This document shows positions 11,443-22,937 of a stretch of 64,000 nt of DNA, piece after piece. Positions within the stretch are counted from its first letter, which is position 1. Each line of letters begins with the position of its first letter. Below the pieces are notes generated by a model. That model saw nothing but the letters and a program-made list of their open reading frames with translations, did no database searches and was not told the DNA's origin. The position numbers were made by a program, and so were the translations under genes. Source of the stretch: Quercus robur (taxonomy: Eukaryota; Streptophyta; Magnoliopsida; Fagales; Fagaceae); assembly GCF_932294415.1 (NCBI RefSeq), contig NC_065543.1:961976-1025975 (forward strand), given 5' to 3'.

Positions 11443-12572
11443 CTGCAAGAGAACAGGCCAACAGAAAAGAACCAAGCAACAAAACCCCACAAAAAGATTG
11501 TCAACAAGATTCAGTGGAAACAATATTTCAATATATAAACACAAATTGAAGATAGTGCAGACCCAACCAAAACTTCCAACAATACACAGAGGCACAAACT
11601 AATACGTGTATCAAACTTGGTGAAAGTGCACCAAGACAAAGATAGACGGCACAACTGACAAAACTGTCATTGAGACAGGTTAACATGACCATGATATGCA
11701 ATAAGATACAGCATTTGAACATTTAGAGCAGATAACATAAATCACTCCATCAGAGGCATGAACATGGGAAAAATATTTCAATCATGAAGAAACCAAACAT
11801 CCACACTGAAGCACGTGGATGAGAGACATTATGTTATCATAACCACTCAGTGACCAAAACCAAACACCAACATCAATATTTAGGCAAGTGTAATGAGTAA
11901 GTCAAATAGACACCAAACCCATTTCAGAAAAGATTCTCAGATTCAATCATAGGCAAAAATCAGAACAATGAAATACACATTGTGACTGCTCAGCATGAAA
12001 ACAGGTGAGAACAATATCAAACAAGACACTCCATACCCATTACACATAGAGATAAGTATAACGAATACAGTACCAGTCCAAACAGTAACAGAAATATGCA
12101 GGAAAAAGAAACTGAGATTGAGAAAGCAAAAACCCATACCTTTTCTTGATGATTTGGATAAGAAACGAAGCACCAAAAGGGTTTAAAAAAAAAAAGGATT
12201 CATGAAGTGTTTGGGAGGAAGAACAGTTTAGAGAGAAGATGAACAGTCACAAAAATTCGAGGGAAAAACTGAAAAAGTTTAAAAACTGCTCCTGTTTCTG
12301 CAAAACACGCGATTTTCGCGACTGGATTAAGTCGCCACACAGTCGCCAGCTCAAGCCGCCAAAGCACTCAAGAACAAAATTTTGAAAAATTTTTTTTAAG
12401 TGTTTTTCGCGACTGGAAGGTCTACCCGCGAGTGAGTCGCGAGCTGAGCCGCGAAAATCTCTGAGTGATCCTCGCGACTGGACCTTCCACTCGCGAACAA
12501 GTCGCCAAAAATGACCAGCGAAGATGCGACTGAGTTTCGCGACTTGACATACCCGCAACTGAGCTAGCATGA

Positions 12573-12847
12573 CTGTTTTGTCCTGTAGTGCTCCAGCTAG
12601 CATGACTGTTCATCTTCCAGCATGCTTGGCACGTGTGCATCTTCTGGCGGGTTGAAGCCGCGAGTCCACCCGCGAGTCCCAGCCGCGACACTCTGTTTTC
12701 TTGCACACTCTTGAGCAATCTTCACTCTATCTCACTCACTACCCTTACAGCAATCCCACCTAAATACAGGGTTACTAAATGCTGAATTACAAGCAAATTT
12801 GGCACGGAATAAAGCCAATTAGATGGTTGAATAAATTCAACCTTACA
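12573..12847 (-). repeat. Truncated 5' LTR of element A
   Basis: This matches the TGTAAGG end of the family 1 LTR over about 275 bp (complement ending CCTTACA at 12847), then breaks into internal element sequence. The rest of the LTR is deleted. Confidence 0.75.
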
Positions 12848-13126
12848 TGAAGTGCCGTTTATTTTAGCTATGGACTATTAAAAAATAGTTTTTTTATAGA
12901 CCAAAAAAAAAAAAAAGGAATTTTCGAGTTGGAAACTATTATTTTTTAATTTAGAAAAATAGTTTTTTAATTAGCCCACATGGCACACAAGTAATATAAA
13001 AAAAATAATATTTTAATATTATCGTTAGCTACATTAGGAATCAAATTGACATATAGTATAAACGTCATGAATCAAGTATATAGTTTATCATTTAAAAAAA
13101 AAAAAAGTATATAGTGTATCCAAAAA
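12848..13126. other. AT-rich spacer
   Basis: AT-rich with A-tracts near 12902-12916 and 13092-13105. Nothing further is recognised. Confidence 0.4.
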
Positions 13127-14063
13127 TGTTAGGTTCTAAAAGTTTAGAACAATTGGCAAATAGTGAACACAAACTTGTCTAGATATAGATCTTAGAGTCT
13201 ATAGGTATTATTAGACAATGCTCAAGATGATTCAAGTCAAGATTCAAGAACATACAAGCTGTAGGAAGAAGATTTCATAATCGGTCTGGTTCGATTGATC
13301 GAAAGAAAGGTTCCATCGATCGAAAGTCGTATTTGCAAAATTTTAATTAAACCCAAACAGCAGTTCAAGCCCATTAAGGATTAGGGTTTCTAATCTACTT
13401 CTCCCAGTATATAAAAGAAACCCTAAGCATGTTTTTATGAGGCTTTTCAGAGAGAGAAGAGTGTGCCTCTTTTGTTTTTAGAGTTTTGCTCCTAAAAAGC
13501 TCTCTCATATCTTCTGCCAGTGTTATTACTTGAGAAATCTCATGATCCAGTATTGTAGAAGTTGCTGCCTTCTCTAGTCATCAAAGGTGCTGATGATCTA
13601 AACCTTCAAGGGTGGTCTTGGAGTCACAAACAGGAGAGATTGTGTTGCTAAACCTTTGAGTGGGATCTCAAAGTCACAAACGTGGGTGTTTGTGTTTTGC
13701 AAAGGCTAAAGAAAGAAGGAGTCTGTGATCTCGGAGCTTGCACGTGGTCATGTCAGTAAGTTTCTACTGGTGGGTAGTAATAAGATGTTAGTGGTCTAAG
13801 TCGCTATTGTAAAACTTTGATTCTTTCTAGTAGATTTGCTTTTTACCTTGAGGATAGCTAGGTTAAATCCTCCCTAGGTTTTTTACTGGTTTGGTTTTCC
13901 TGGGTTATCATATCATTTTGTTTTTTTTTTTTTTTTTTTTCCGCTGTTATACATTGATATGATATATTTGTGTTAACCTAGATTTGTTAATTTGACTAAG
14001 TAATCACTTGGCTAATTTCCTAGGTTAATCTGATTGTGGTTTTAAGGGGTCTAAAAACATACA
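13127..14063 (+). mobile_element. Solo LTR (family 2) with TSD AAAAA
   Basis: A 937-bp LTR starting TGTTAGGTTCTAAAAG and ending AACATACA, flanked by AAAAA at 13122-13126 and 14064-14068. A TATA box (TATATAAAAG, 13408-13417) lies in the middle. No internal region or second LTR is adjacent, so it is a solo LTR left by LTR-LTR recombination. An inverted relative lies at 29212-30052. The A-rich TSD alone is weak evidence, but the family match supports the ends. Confidence 0.75.
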
Positions 14064-14128
14064 AAAAATATTCTAATAACCCGAATTTGGATCTCCAAAA
14101 ATAGGAATTTTGCATACATTTTAGTGAC

Positions 14129-14131
<3 letters not shown>

Positions 14132-14204
<73 letters not shown>
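14132..14204. repeat. (AG)n microsatellite
   Basis: About 36 uninterrupted AG dinucleotides. Confidence 0.95.
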
Positions 14205-14207
<3 letters not shown>

Positions 14208-14844
14208 AAAAGACAATCTTAATAAATATAATGACAGATACTGTAGAAACGCTTGTTTGAATGAATGTGCAATGATTTTTTTTGAAAATAACTATAAAAG
14301 CCAAACTATTTTATTAGTTAGCCAAGGTTTGAAACTATTTTGGTATCTAACAACTCAAGTGTAACAAACTCGATTTTGTATTGCTAAATTGAGTACAATA
14401 AACTTGATTTCAACATCATGCTGTAGCTGAGGTGGACACTTGGTCCACGTAGGCACCGAACTCGAGTCAAAAGGACTTAATTATGTCATATAGAAATCGA
14501 GCCCTATGGACTCAATTTAGTAACGCAGAGATCAAAACGCAAAGATCAACAATGAAGAAGAAAGAAGCAACGATGCAAAACCCAGCAACCAAAGTGCTGA
14601 TTCTAACCAAACCCAGGCGACGAAAGCTTCAGGCGATGGAAATCGGATCGGACGTGTGGTTTCTCACCGCTGCTCCAGTGGAGGAGAAGAACACGTTGGA
14701 GTGGAGAGTGGGTTTGATTTGTTTTGGATTTGATTTATATATGGGTTTTTGGGGCTTGGAAGTGGAGAGTGGGACAGCTTTTGGAGAAAGTAAAAAAAGG
14801 AAAGGAAGAACAAGAAAGTCACTCAATTGCTGAAGCAAAACTAA

Positions 14845-15053
14845 ATTGAGCCCTATGGACTTGATTTCTAGATGATTGAACTCGAGTTCGTTTGACTCGA
14901 GTTCTATTGAGTTCTATGTCTACGTGGACAAATTTCCACGTCAACTGCAGCATGATGTTAAAATCGAGTTTATTGTACTCGATTTAGCAATCCAAAACGA
15001 GTTTGTTACACTAAAGTTGTTAAATATCAAAATAGTTTCAAACCTTGGCTAAC
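14845..15053. repeat. Right TIR of M1, inner part
   Basis: Inverted copy of 14320-14520 (for example the AGTTTCAAACCTTGGCTAAC end against GTTAGCCAAGGTTTGAAACT). It is interrupted after TTGGCTAAC, where M2 starts; the missing outer 44 bp lie at 50392-50435. Confidence 0.75.
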
Positions 15054-15440
15054 GATTTTTTTTATTTTAAATAACTATAAAACCCAAACTATATTGTTAG
15101 TTAGCCAAGGTTTGAAACTATTTTGGTTTCTAACAATTCGAGTCTAGAGGACTCGATTTTGGGGTTATAAAATTGTACTTGATTTTCCTATTGTGCCAGC
15201 AGCTGAGTTGGACAAAGTGTCCACATAGGCCGGAAATCAAGTCTAATGGACTCAGTTTTTGTTCATTGAAATCGTGTACAATATACTCGTTTTTTGTTCA
15301 TGGAACTCAAGCTCAAAGGAGTCGTTTTTTATCCATGGAAATCGAGTCCAAAGGACTTGCTTTCTTTTAATAAAAATCAAGTCCAAAGGACTCGTTTTTT
15401 GTTCATGGAACTCGAGCCCAGAGGACTCATTTTTTGTTTA
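15054..15440 (+). repeat. Left TIR of M2 with CGAGTCC/GGACTCG palindromes
   Basis: The outer about 180 bp match the right TIR inverted. The inner 200 bp (15225-15440) is a run of about 36-bp direct units of the type ATCGAGTCCAnnGGACTCG-TTTTTGTTCATGGA. Each unit holds an imperfect palindrome. Similar units lie in the right TIR and in M3. Confidence 0.75.
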
Positions 15441-16094
15441 ACCACCTACCCAAAAATGCCCAACGCTCATTACACTCACCTCACACACCTCACAACACTC
15501 AAACCAAACACACTGACTCTCTCACACTCACTCTTTCCACACACACCTCACAACACTCAAACCCAAACACACTGAAGCACTCTCACCTCGCGCCGTCACT
15601 CACACTCAAAACCCATACACACCTCATAGTATACACTCAAACCCAAACATGCCTCACTCTCACTCTTACTCTCACCTCGCGCCGTCCACTTCGAGTCTCA
15701 AACCGGTCCTCACAACAGATCACTCACACTCAAAACCCACACTGGTCCGGTCTCTCTCACTCTTCAAACCCAAATACACTCAAACCTCACTAGTCCAGTC
15801 TCTCACTCTTCAAACCCACTCTCACTCTTCAAACCTCGCACCACTCCGATTCCTCTCACTCACTCATTCTTCAAACCTTGCGCCAACCACTCAACCTCGT
15901 CACTCTTATACTGCCATGTTATATAACTTCAATTCCTACTTTAGAATTCGAAAACCTCATAAGTTTACTGCTTTCTTACATTCTCATACATGTGTTTGTG
16001 GCAATAGTGTTTAGTTTAATGGGCAAGAGGTTAGCTATATTATTTCCTTGAAAACCCATTAGCTTGTATTGGACTTGTTGCATTTTATTCATTA
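15441..16094 (+). other. CA/CT-rich leader-like tract inside the left end of M2
   Basis: A strongly strand-biased tract of CTCACACTCAAACCC-like words (15460-15910), with almost no G on the plus strand, followed by AT-rich DNA. Open frames here are low-complexity artefacts. The matching position at the right end (48720-48890, minus strand) has a comparable CT-rich leader ending at a splice donor, so this may be the 5' leader of transcripts starting in the left TIR. Confidence 0.4.
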
Positions 16095-16119
16095 CTAGAC
16101 GTAGACTTACGCAATGCGC

Positions 16120-18690
16120 GGGGAAAAAAAACTATTTACTGTAGTGAAAAATACTATTTCTCTTTTAAGAACTCAAATAATAAAGCTAAAAGCTAATGAT
16201 TAATTAAACCAATATAATTTTTTCCTATCAAGGGTCTTAAATTTAAGTATGAATTTCAAATTTGTGTGTTTTCTATAACAGGAAGTCTCAAACAGTAGGA
16301 TGATTAAATAAAGATGGATTGAGTATAATATTATTAATAGAAATAGTTTTTTTTTTTTTTTTTTTTTAAAAAACCAATAAAATGGACCAAAAATGGAATT
16401 GTGATTAAAAGTTAAAAGTGAAATTTCAAGTTCTATTACAATCTCTCACAACATATTTGGTTCACAAACTACAATCATTGTTACTCATACGGAGTTTGGA
16501 TTATGCACCTATACTTGCAGTTTAGAATTTTGACATTGAAATTGATAGATGGTAAATTCTCTTTAGAATCATGCATATCCTTTGAGACCTCAACTACTTC
16601 AAATACTTTGTTTTATCCACATGACTCCTGGAATCAAAACTCAAATTGAAATAATAAGGTCATCACCATAAAATATAAATGCCTCTAATTTGACAATAAG
16701 ATCCTACAAACTAATCACTCACCAAATACAATTATTCCTACCAATCATAACTATTTGAGCCAAATATCACAACTAAAAATCATTTAGATGGAGACAGAGA
16801 AATCAGGAATGAAACAAAATTCCTACAGAATGCAATATAGAAAGAGAGGCAGAGACAAACCAACTCTTAGGAACAAAAGTGCAAGAGCGTGTCAGCAAAA
16901 AATTAAGACTTGAAGAGACGCCCAAAGAACCAAAAGAGAAGACCATGGTGCTTGATTAAACTTAGGTTCCACTTACAACATTACAAACCACTTAGCTGCC
17001 AAGTGCCAATACTCAACTTTCAACAAACACCTGCTGCCCACCAAATTGATACCAAGTGAAGGCCTAAGGCCCTGACACAGCAACTTTGAAAAGTATTATA
17101 GGTCCTAATAGTTTATGTTTCAACAGTTTGTACCAATTTAAAAATATGCCAAGCAGAGTACAACAAACATCTATTAGACAAAATAAATACCTTACATGAA
17201 ACCTAAAGTCCAAAATATATATATATATATATATATAGAATAAAAAATAAAGAAGCTTGTTCAACAAATTCTCTCATGACTTTGATAGGGAGAACCCTCA
17301 AAGATAACAATATAGCAGTAATCTTCCTATGCACTTTTCAACTTTGACAGCCCATAAACATATTGGAACTTTTTCAAATTCTTACACTAAAATGAAACAC
17401 CAATCCATTTGCCTTTCTTAGACTTTGAAGCTTCCGTGAGGACCATGATTTGCCTGAGAATAGGAAAATTTTTCATCTGTTTCAATGTTGTTGCAGACTT
17501 TGTTTCTTAGCATTTCTCTCCTTCCAAAAGCACTACATAAAGACAACATTCTATTAGACATCTTCTCTAATAAAATATGATCAATAAAAAAAAAAATGTT
17601 TGCTTCTCCTTCCAAAGGCAGCAACAGAGAGGTACAACCCAATAAGAAATTGAATGATTAATAAAATCTCTTAGTTTCTGTTAAGTTAGCTGTGCCCATA
17701 CTTATTGAATTATTGTTTAAATCTATTGCCGGAGAAAAGAAGAAGCAACTATTAGACAATATTGTATAAAAATAAAAATGCTATATTTTTTCATCTCAAC
17801 GATTCGACATACAACATTGTTCATTTTGCACAGATGATAAGTCCTTGACCCTAATTGCACAAAGATTAAACTCACATTGAATAAAGTTAAGTAAGACCCA
17901 CATTCTTTTTTGCTAAATAATCAAGTGAGAGTGGCCCTTAAACACACTTCAATCATTGAATTTTTAATTCCATTTTAAAGAACAAACCACTTGAAAGATA
18001 AATATTCACATAAAAAATAGGCAGGGAAGGGAGGAATTTAGTTTAAATTGTTAATTTTTTTGGATAATTGGTCGTCTCTCTTGATGGTTTTTTTTGTGTA
18101 AGTTATTTTGTCCTACTAATGATCTTCACACATTTCAAGTCATAGTGAGAGTATAGAAATTTGACAGAAAGTCTCAAACCCATTAATCTTTCTAAGCTTC
18201 ACAGTGAAGTTTGAAGGGTATCAATAAGATCAAAATTAATTTAATCCTACAAAAGATTAAAAAAAATGTATAACCACGTCACTTCAAAAACATTTAAGGA
18301 GCAACATAATTGGCAATTCAAATATCAAATATAAATTAGAAGAAGAAAGATTTATATTAAGTAATGAAGCACACTTGCAGCCCATGCCTCAATTCCAATA
18401 TGGCAACAAACAGAAGCCAAATTCTCAGTCTCAATGCTTAAATCAAGGAGCTAATTTACCACAGATAAAGCATGACAGATTGCCCCCTAATATCACGCCC
18501 AATGTCTGACTTTGTTCTTTGCAATTACCTTAGGAATATATTATGCATTTACTTTATAACTTTTCCTTGCACAAATTACATTCTATACATGATGTAAATA
18601 GAATTTCTAATAAACATATTTCAAGCCTGAATCACTGTCTATGATTCCAACAGTATTAAAAGCATGTAATATTTTCAAATTGATCATACC
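16120..18690. other. 3' half of the Helitron, no recognised gene
   Basis: AT-rich DNA with a poly-T run (about 16349-16367) and an (AT)n run (about 17216-17236). A possible minus-strand exon end is near 17400-17450, but no protein family could be recognised. Confidence 0.35.
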
Positions 18691-18710
18691 CTTTCTGGCA
18701 GAAACAATGG

Positions 18711-18803
18711 TGTTTTTTGTATTGCATGAACATGGCAGTGATCACTTGGACTTCTTCTTTCTAGAGCCGCTAGGTACTGATTCGTCAGATGGAGCCAATA
18801 ACG
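18711..18803 (-). pseudogene. Unrecognised C-terminal exon, possibly captured by the Helitron
   Basis: On the minus strand a good acceptor (ACAAATTAG) is followed by a frame reading LALLAPSDESVPSGSRKKKSK and then a stop. This looks like the Lys-rich C-terminus of a nuclear or nucleic-acid-binding protein. A second exon-like piece, DARAQVDGEDTAMMNIIR with its own AG acceptor, lies upstream on the same strand at about 19060-19115. Both may come from one host gene carried inside the Helitron. The parent gene is not identified. Confidence 0.35.
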
Positions 18804-18887
18804 CCAAAGCTAATTTGTCATATCAACATAGTTGATTCCTGTTGCAAAAAGCATTGAATGTTTCTTCAAAGTTTTAAGTAAAAATTT

Positions 18888-19013
18888 ATTTAAAATTGAA
18901 AGTGAATAAGAAAAACCTAAACAATGAGAGATGTGGATAAGGGATTCACCACTTAAAATTGAAAGTGAATAAGAAAAACCTAAACAATGAGAGATGTGGA
19001 TAAGAGATTCACC
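18888..19013. repeat. Tandem duplication, about 62-bp unit
   Basis: Two near-identical copies of a unit containing GTGAATAAGAAAAACCTAAA and GAGATGTGGATAAG, differing by one base near the end (GGGATTC against GAGATTC). Confidence 0.85.
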
Positions 19014-19281
19014 ATCATTGTCTAGTTTAAGATTTTAATGGTGACCCAATCATCAAACCTGATAATGTTCATCATTGCTGTATCTTCACCATCAACTTGC
19101 GCCCTTGCATCACTATAACACATGGCATCAATTCAAAAGTAGAAAATAAAAATTAAGACAAACAATTTAGAATGGCAGAAAAGAATACATGGTTGACCCT
19201 CTAAAGATCTATAGCCTCAGAAGCATGAATACTCCAAAATCCCTATACTTAAAATAAAAATAAAATACACCTAAATATATT

Positions 19282-20382
19282 TGAAAGTTCAAATATGTGT
19301 ATAAACACCCTTGAACGTTTAGACCCCCAAATTACAAATTACCAATTCAAGCTTTATATCAAACAATTAATGTGCGGAACATGAACAAAAGCTTAATACA
19401 GAATTGGAAAACAATCTAAGCCAATTAAAATCACATCCACAGCAGAAAATAAAAGGCAAAGATAAAGGGAAGAGAGATGCAAACACAAGGACAACACACG
19501 ATGTGTTATCGAAGAGGAAACCGAAGCCCTCGGCGTAAAACCTTTCCGCCGCCCTCCAAGCGGTAAATAATCCACTAGAAAATGTAGTTGGGATACATGA
19601 ACAGCAATAGACCCTCCAAGCCTAATCTACCCGATGTACCTAAGCCCTCCAAGCTTCTTGCTCCAACGAGGTTGCGCTGAACCTTTTTCTTTTCTAGCTT
19701 ACCGGATTCCGCTACTTGACCATAGCATCAACCAATGTAGATTGGTTCCTTCCTAACTGCTTCCCGAAGCACCAAATAAACCTTTTCACAGATATGGGTA
19801 TGGTGAGAAAAGGATTTGGCCAAGAACCTCTCAAGGATGTATCAATGGAGAGGAAGAGAGTAGAGGAATTTGAAGAGTCTCTTAGGTGAAGATTGTGGAT
19901 GAATCAATCTTGTTTTTCTCTAGGGTTTCTCTATCAAAATTCTCTCTGGAGGCTCTCTTTCAATCGTGGGTAAAAGGGGTATTTATACTGGAGTGGGAGA
20001 GGAATGTGAAACGTCAGGTTTTACAAAACAGGGGTGGCTCGCGGCTTGACCTCGCGGCTTGAATAAGTCGCGAGATCCAGTCGCGAGTTAACCGTATGTC
20101 TAGTTGTCCTGTTTTGTCCTGTAGTGCTCCAGCTAGCATGACTGTTCATCTTCCAGCATGCTTGGCACGTGTGCTGCTTCTGGCGGCTTGCAGCCGCGAG
20201 ACACCCACGAGTCCCAGTCGCGACACTCTGTTTTCTTGCACACTCTTGAGCAATCTTCACTCTATCTCACTCACTACCCTTACAACAAACCCACCTAAAT
20301 ACAGGGTTACTAAATGCTGAATTACAAGCAAATTTGGCACGGAATAAAGCCAATTAGATGGTTGAATAAATTCAACCTTACA
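19282..20382 (-). repeat. 3' LTR of element B
   Basis: 1101 bp, TGAAAGTTC to CCTTACA on the plus strand, followed by the polypurine tract complement at 20384-20396. Confidence 0.9.
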
Positions 20383-20383
20383 A

Positions 20384-20396
20384 TCTCCCCCTTTGG
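20384..20396 (-). other. Polypurine tract of element B
   Basis: Minus strand CCAAAGGGGGAGA, one base from the 3' LTR. Further GGGGGAGA copies lie deeper in the element (about 21382, 21413 and 21486). Confidence 0.8.
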
Positions 20397-22937
20397 CTAT
20401 TCCGTGACAAAACCCTAAAACAGACTCTAGACTTAACATGTGAGTTGGGAACAGTTGAACAAAACTCACTCACACCTAACTCTAGAAGCTGTGAAGCACT
20501 TGAATCATATGAACATAATACTCCTGAAACACAACAATACACCATGATCATTGTAAGCAGAAAATTATACATGCATATGAAACAGGCAGAATGTGATCAA
20601 GCAAAGATGGAGTTAAGATACAAACCATGGCTTGATCAACCAAGTGACTACCATAAGGTAGTGATCACAGTGCTCATTCACACTTGGAATGAACACAAGG
20701 ACATACAAGTTAACAAGCACAAGGCAAGACACTTGTATGCTCAACACTCAACCAATGCATAACACACAAGGCATATGCATCTAGGAACAATCCTACAAGG
20801 GCACAAGAGTGACAGTATATGAACCAAAATGCAGAACATTTAGATTAAAGTACTGATTTCAACATAGCATAAAGGCTGCGTAAAGCAAGGTACATACCAT
20901 AAAGCCTACAAACTATGCATAAAACATTAACCCTAAAAGCTTACAAAAGCACATGGGTACAAACTACAATATAACTGAATATAAACTTAAACAATATAAA
21001 CTAAAAGTGTATAAAGTGATGAGAAGCTGTGATGCACTTAGAACATATATACTTGTAACCTGAAACACTTGCACAAAACACATTAGACCCTCAAGGTAAA
21101 GCAAGTAATAAAAGGACAAGTATAATGTAACAAGTAAATTGCGATCAAGTAAACATGATGTGAAACATGTGAGCAACTTGATCATACACCAAACAGTCAT
21201 AAAAATGATTACAATGATCACATAGCAAAGCAAAAGATCATCCGAACAAGCATTTAATGAAGCACAATAGCATAGGGAAATATGCATGTCCAAAACACAA
21301 ACACGATGCAATACAAGAAAACAAACATAAAGAGAATGTCTTCTCTCCCTTGGTATATGCATCTCCCCTATGGAATATCTCTCCCCCTACAAATGTACAT
21401 GAGAAATAGAATTTCTCCCCCTAAGGATGTGCACAAGAGTCATATAGAAATGACAAAACACTCCGACATACTCTTTAGAGTATACTCTCCCCCTTTTTGT
21501 CAGGAATAGACAAAGGGTTAAGGAGAAACGAGGGTAAGAGATGAAGGTAAGAACAAAGAGAATGATGCAGGAGGGAAAAATGAAAAATTTTTGAAAAAAA
21601 CTTTGAAAATAACCCTCAATATGCAAAACACGCGATTTTCGCGACTGAAACGAGTCGCCAAAAAGTCGCCAGATCAAGCCGCCAAAACACTCAAGGACAA
21701 AAATTTGAAAATTTTTTCTAAGTGTTTTTCGCAACTGGAAGGTCTACCTGCGAGTGAGTCGCGAGCTGAGCTGCGAAAATCTCTGAGTAAACCACGCGAC
21801 TGGACCTTCCACTCGAGAACAAGTCGCCAAAAAATACTCGCGAAGACGCGACTGAGGCACGCGACTTGACATACCCGCGACTGAGCCGCCAAAACAGGGC
21901 AAAACTGGATTTTTGAAATTTTCAGATTTTTCAAACAAAATACTTTCCAAAAACACCTAAAACACTCAAAAATCTTTTTGCGCTTGAATTAACAAAGATT
22001 GAGCATGTGAAAACACATTTCATCAAGTACAATTACACAAATGAATATGGCATTTATTGAACATAAACTTGTGTGTTGTGTGTGGATATCAACAATGAGA
22101 TAGTCCTTAGTCTAATGTGAAGCTTCAATGATCAATTCAACCAAGGCATACACAATTAGCACTAGATCAAGTGATCCATCTCAATTATAGAAATATGTAT
22201 ATATGACCTCCCACAAAACTTGATAACATATCTTGGAGCTTTACATTTGACTCCATAACATTTGATCATTTTGATCTCTTGAGACAATCACCTCTCATTG
22301 TGAGAGTGATATTTGATATTTCACTTTAATGAACAAGCCTTTGGCTTTTTGAATAAACATTCTCTTTAATATAAGGTCGCTTACCCTTTTTCCTAGTCGA
22401 ATACTAGAATGTGCGACAGGCTTTTGCAGCTCAATATCTCTTTTCATTTGGAGATTTACATTTGGTGAGCTCTTCTTAGCAAAAACAAAAACAAAAATAA
22501 AGAGTGGGAAGATATATAGACACAAGTCTATGCAAATTTCAAGATCAACATAACCATTCACTAATCATTCATGACAAGTTTGAAGATCTATTTACAACAA
22601 TCACATAGATTTCAAGATTTCTCCCACAGTGATATGAGTGCAAAGAAACAAGCAATGCTCGAAAATGCACAAAGCCATTAGCACAAAGGTACAAGGCAAA
22701 ACAAGTTTTGAGACAAAACTCAATAACGTCGATCAAACTTTTTGATTTTCTACATTTTATGTGGTTTTGGATTTTTACACACACAAACCAAAGACATAAA
22801 AGCAAGATCAAAACAAAAACAAAACAATGCATATAAAGATATGCATGATGCACAAATGCAAGACAATGAAGCATCTAGTGCATGAAGGGTCCTACAAAGA
22901 TCGAAAGAATTAGATCAAGGACCAAAGGAGCAAAAGC
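20397..22937 (-). other. Non-coding internal part of element B
   Basis: There is no pol-like frame on either strand. Contents: a block shared with elements A and C next to the 3' LTR (20397-20960), a cluster of CTCCCCCT words (21340-21495), a GC-rich block of TCGCGA-type words (21628-21900), and a block shared with element C (21960-22900). Open frames here have no recognisable domain. Confidence 0.6.

Larger units (their letters stand above)
8373..12847 (-). mobile_element. LTR element A (family 1), rearranged and internally deleted
   Basis: In the minus orientation this has a truncated 5' LTR (12573-12847), a short internal region with one ORF, a polypurine tract and a full 3' LTR (8373-9469). 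The PBS, gag and pol are missing. The 5' LTR is joined directly to internal DNA at about 12560-12577, where the word CTAGCATGACTGTT is present twice, once on each side of the junction. The flanks (ATTTG before 8373, TGAAG after 12847) do not match, so no TSD is seen, in agreement with rearrangement. The internal segments 9470-10060 and 12190-12560 are shared with elements B and C. Confidence 0.8.

Noticed and set aside
14483..14833. 116-codon frame in the core of M1 as a gene
   Set aside because: It starts within the TIR and has no recognised domain. It may be a captured scrap but cannot be supported as a gene.
15434..16014. Two open frames rich in Ser, His and Thr
   Set aside because: Low-complexity CT/CA-rich DNA; the composition alone explains the absence of stops.
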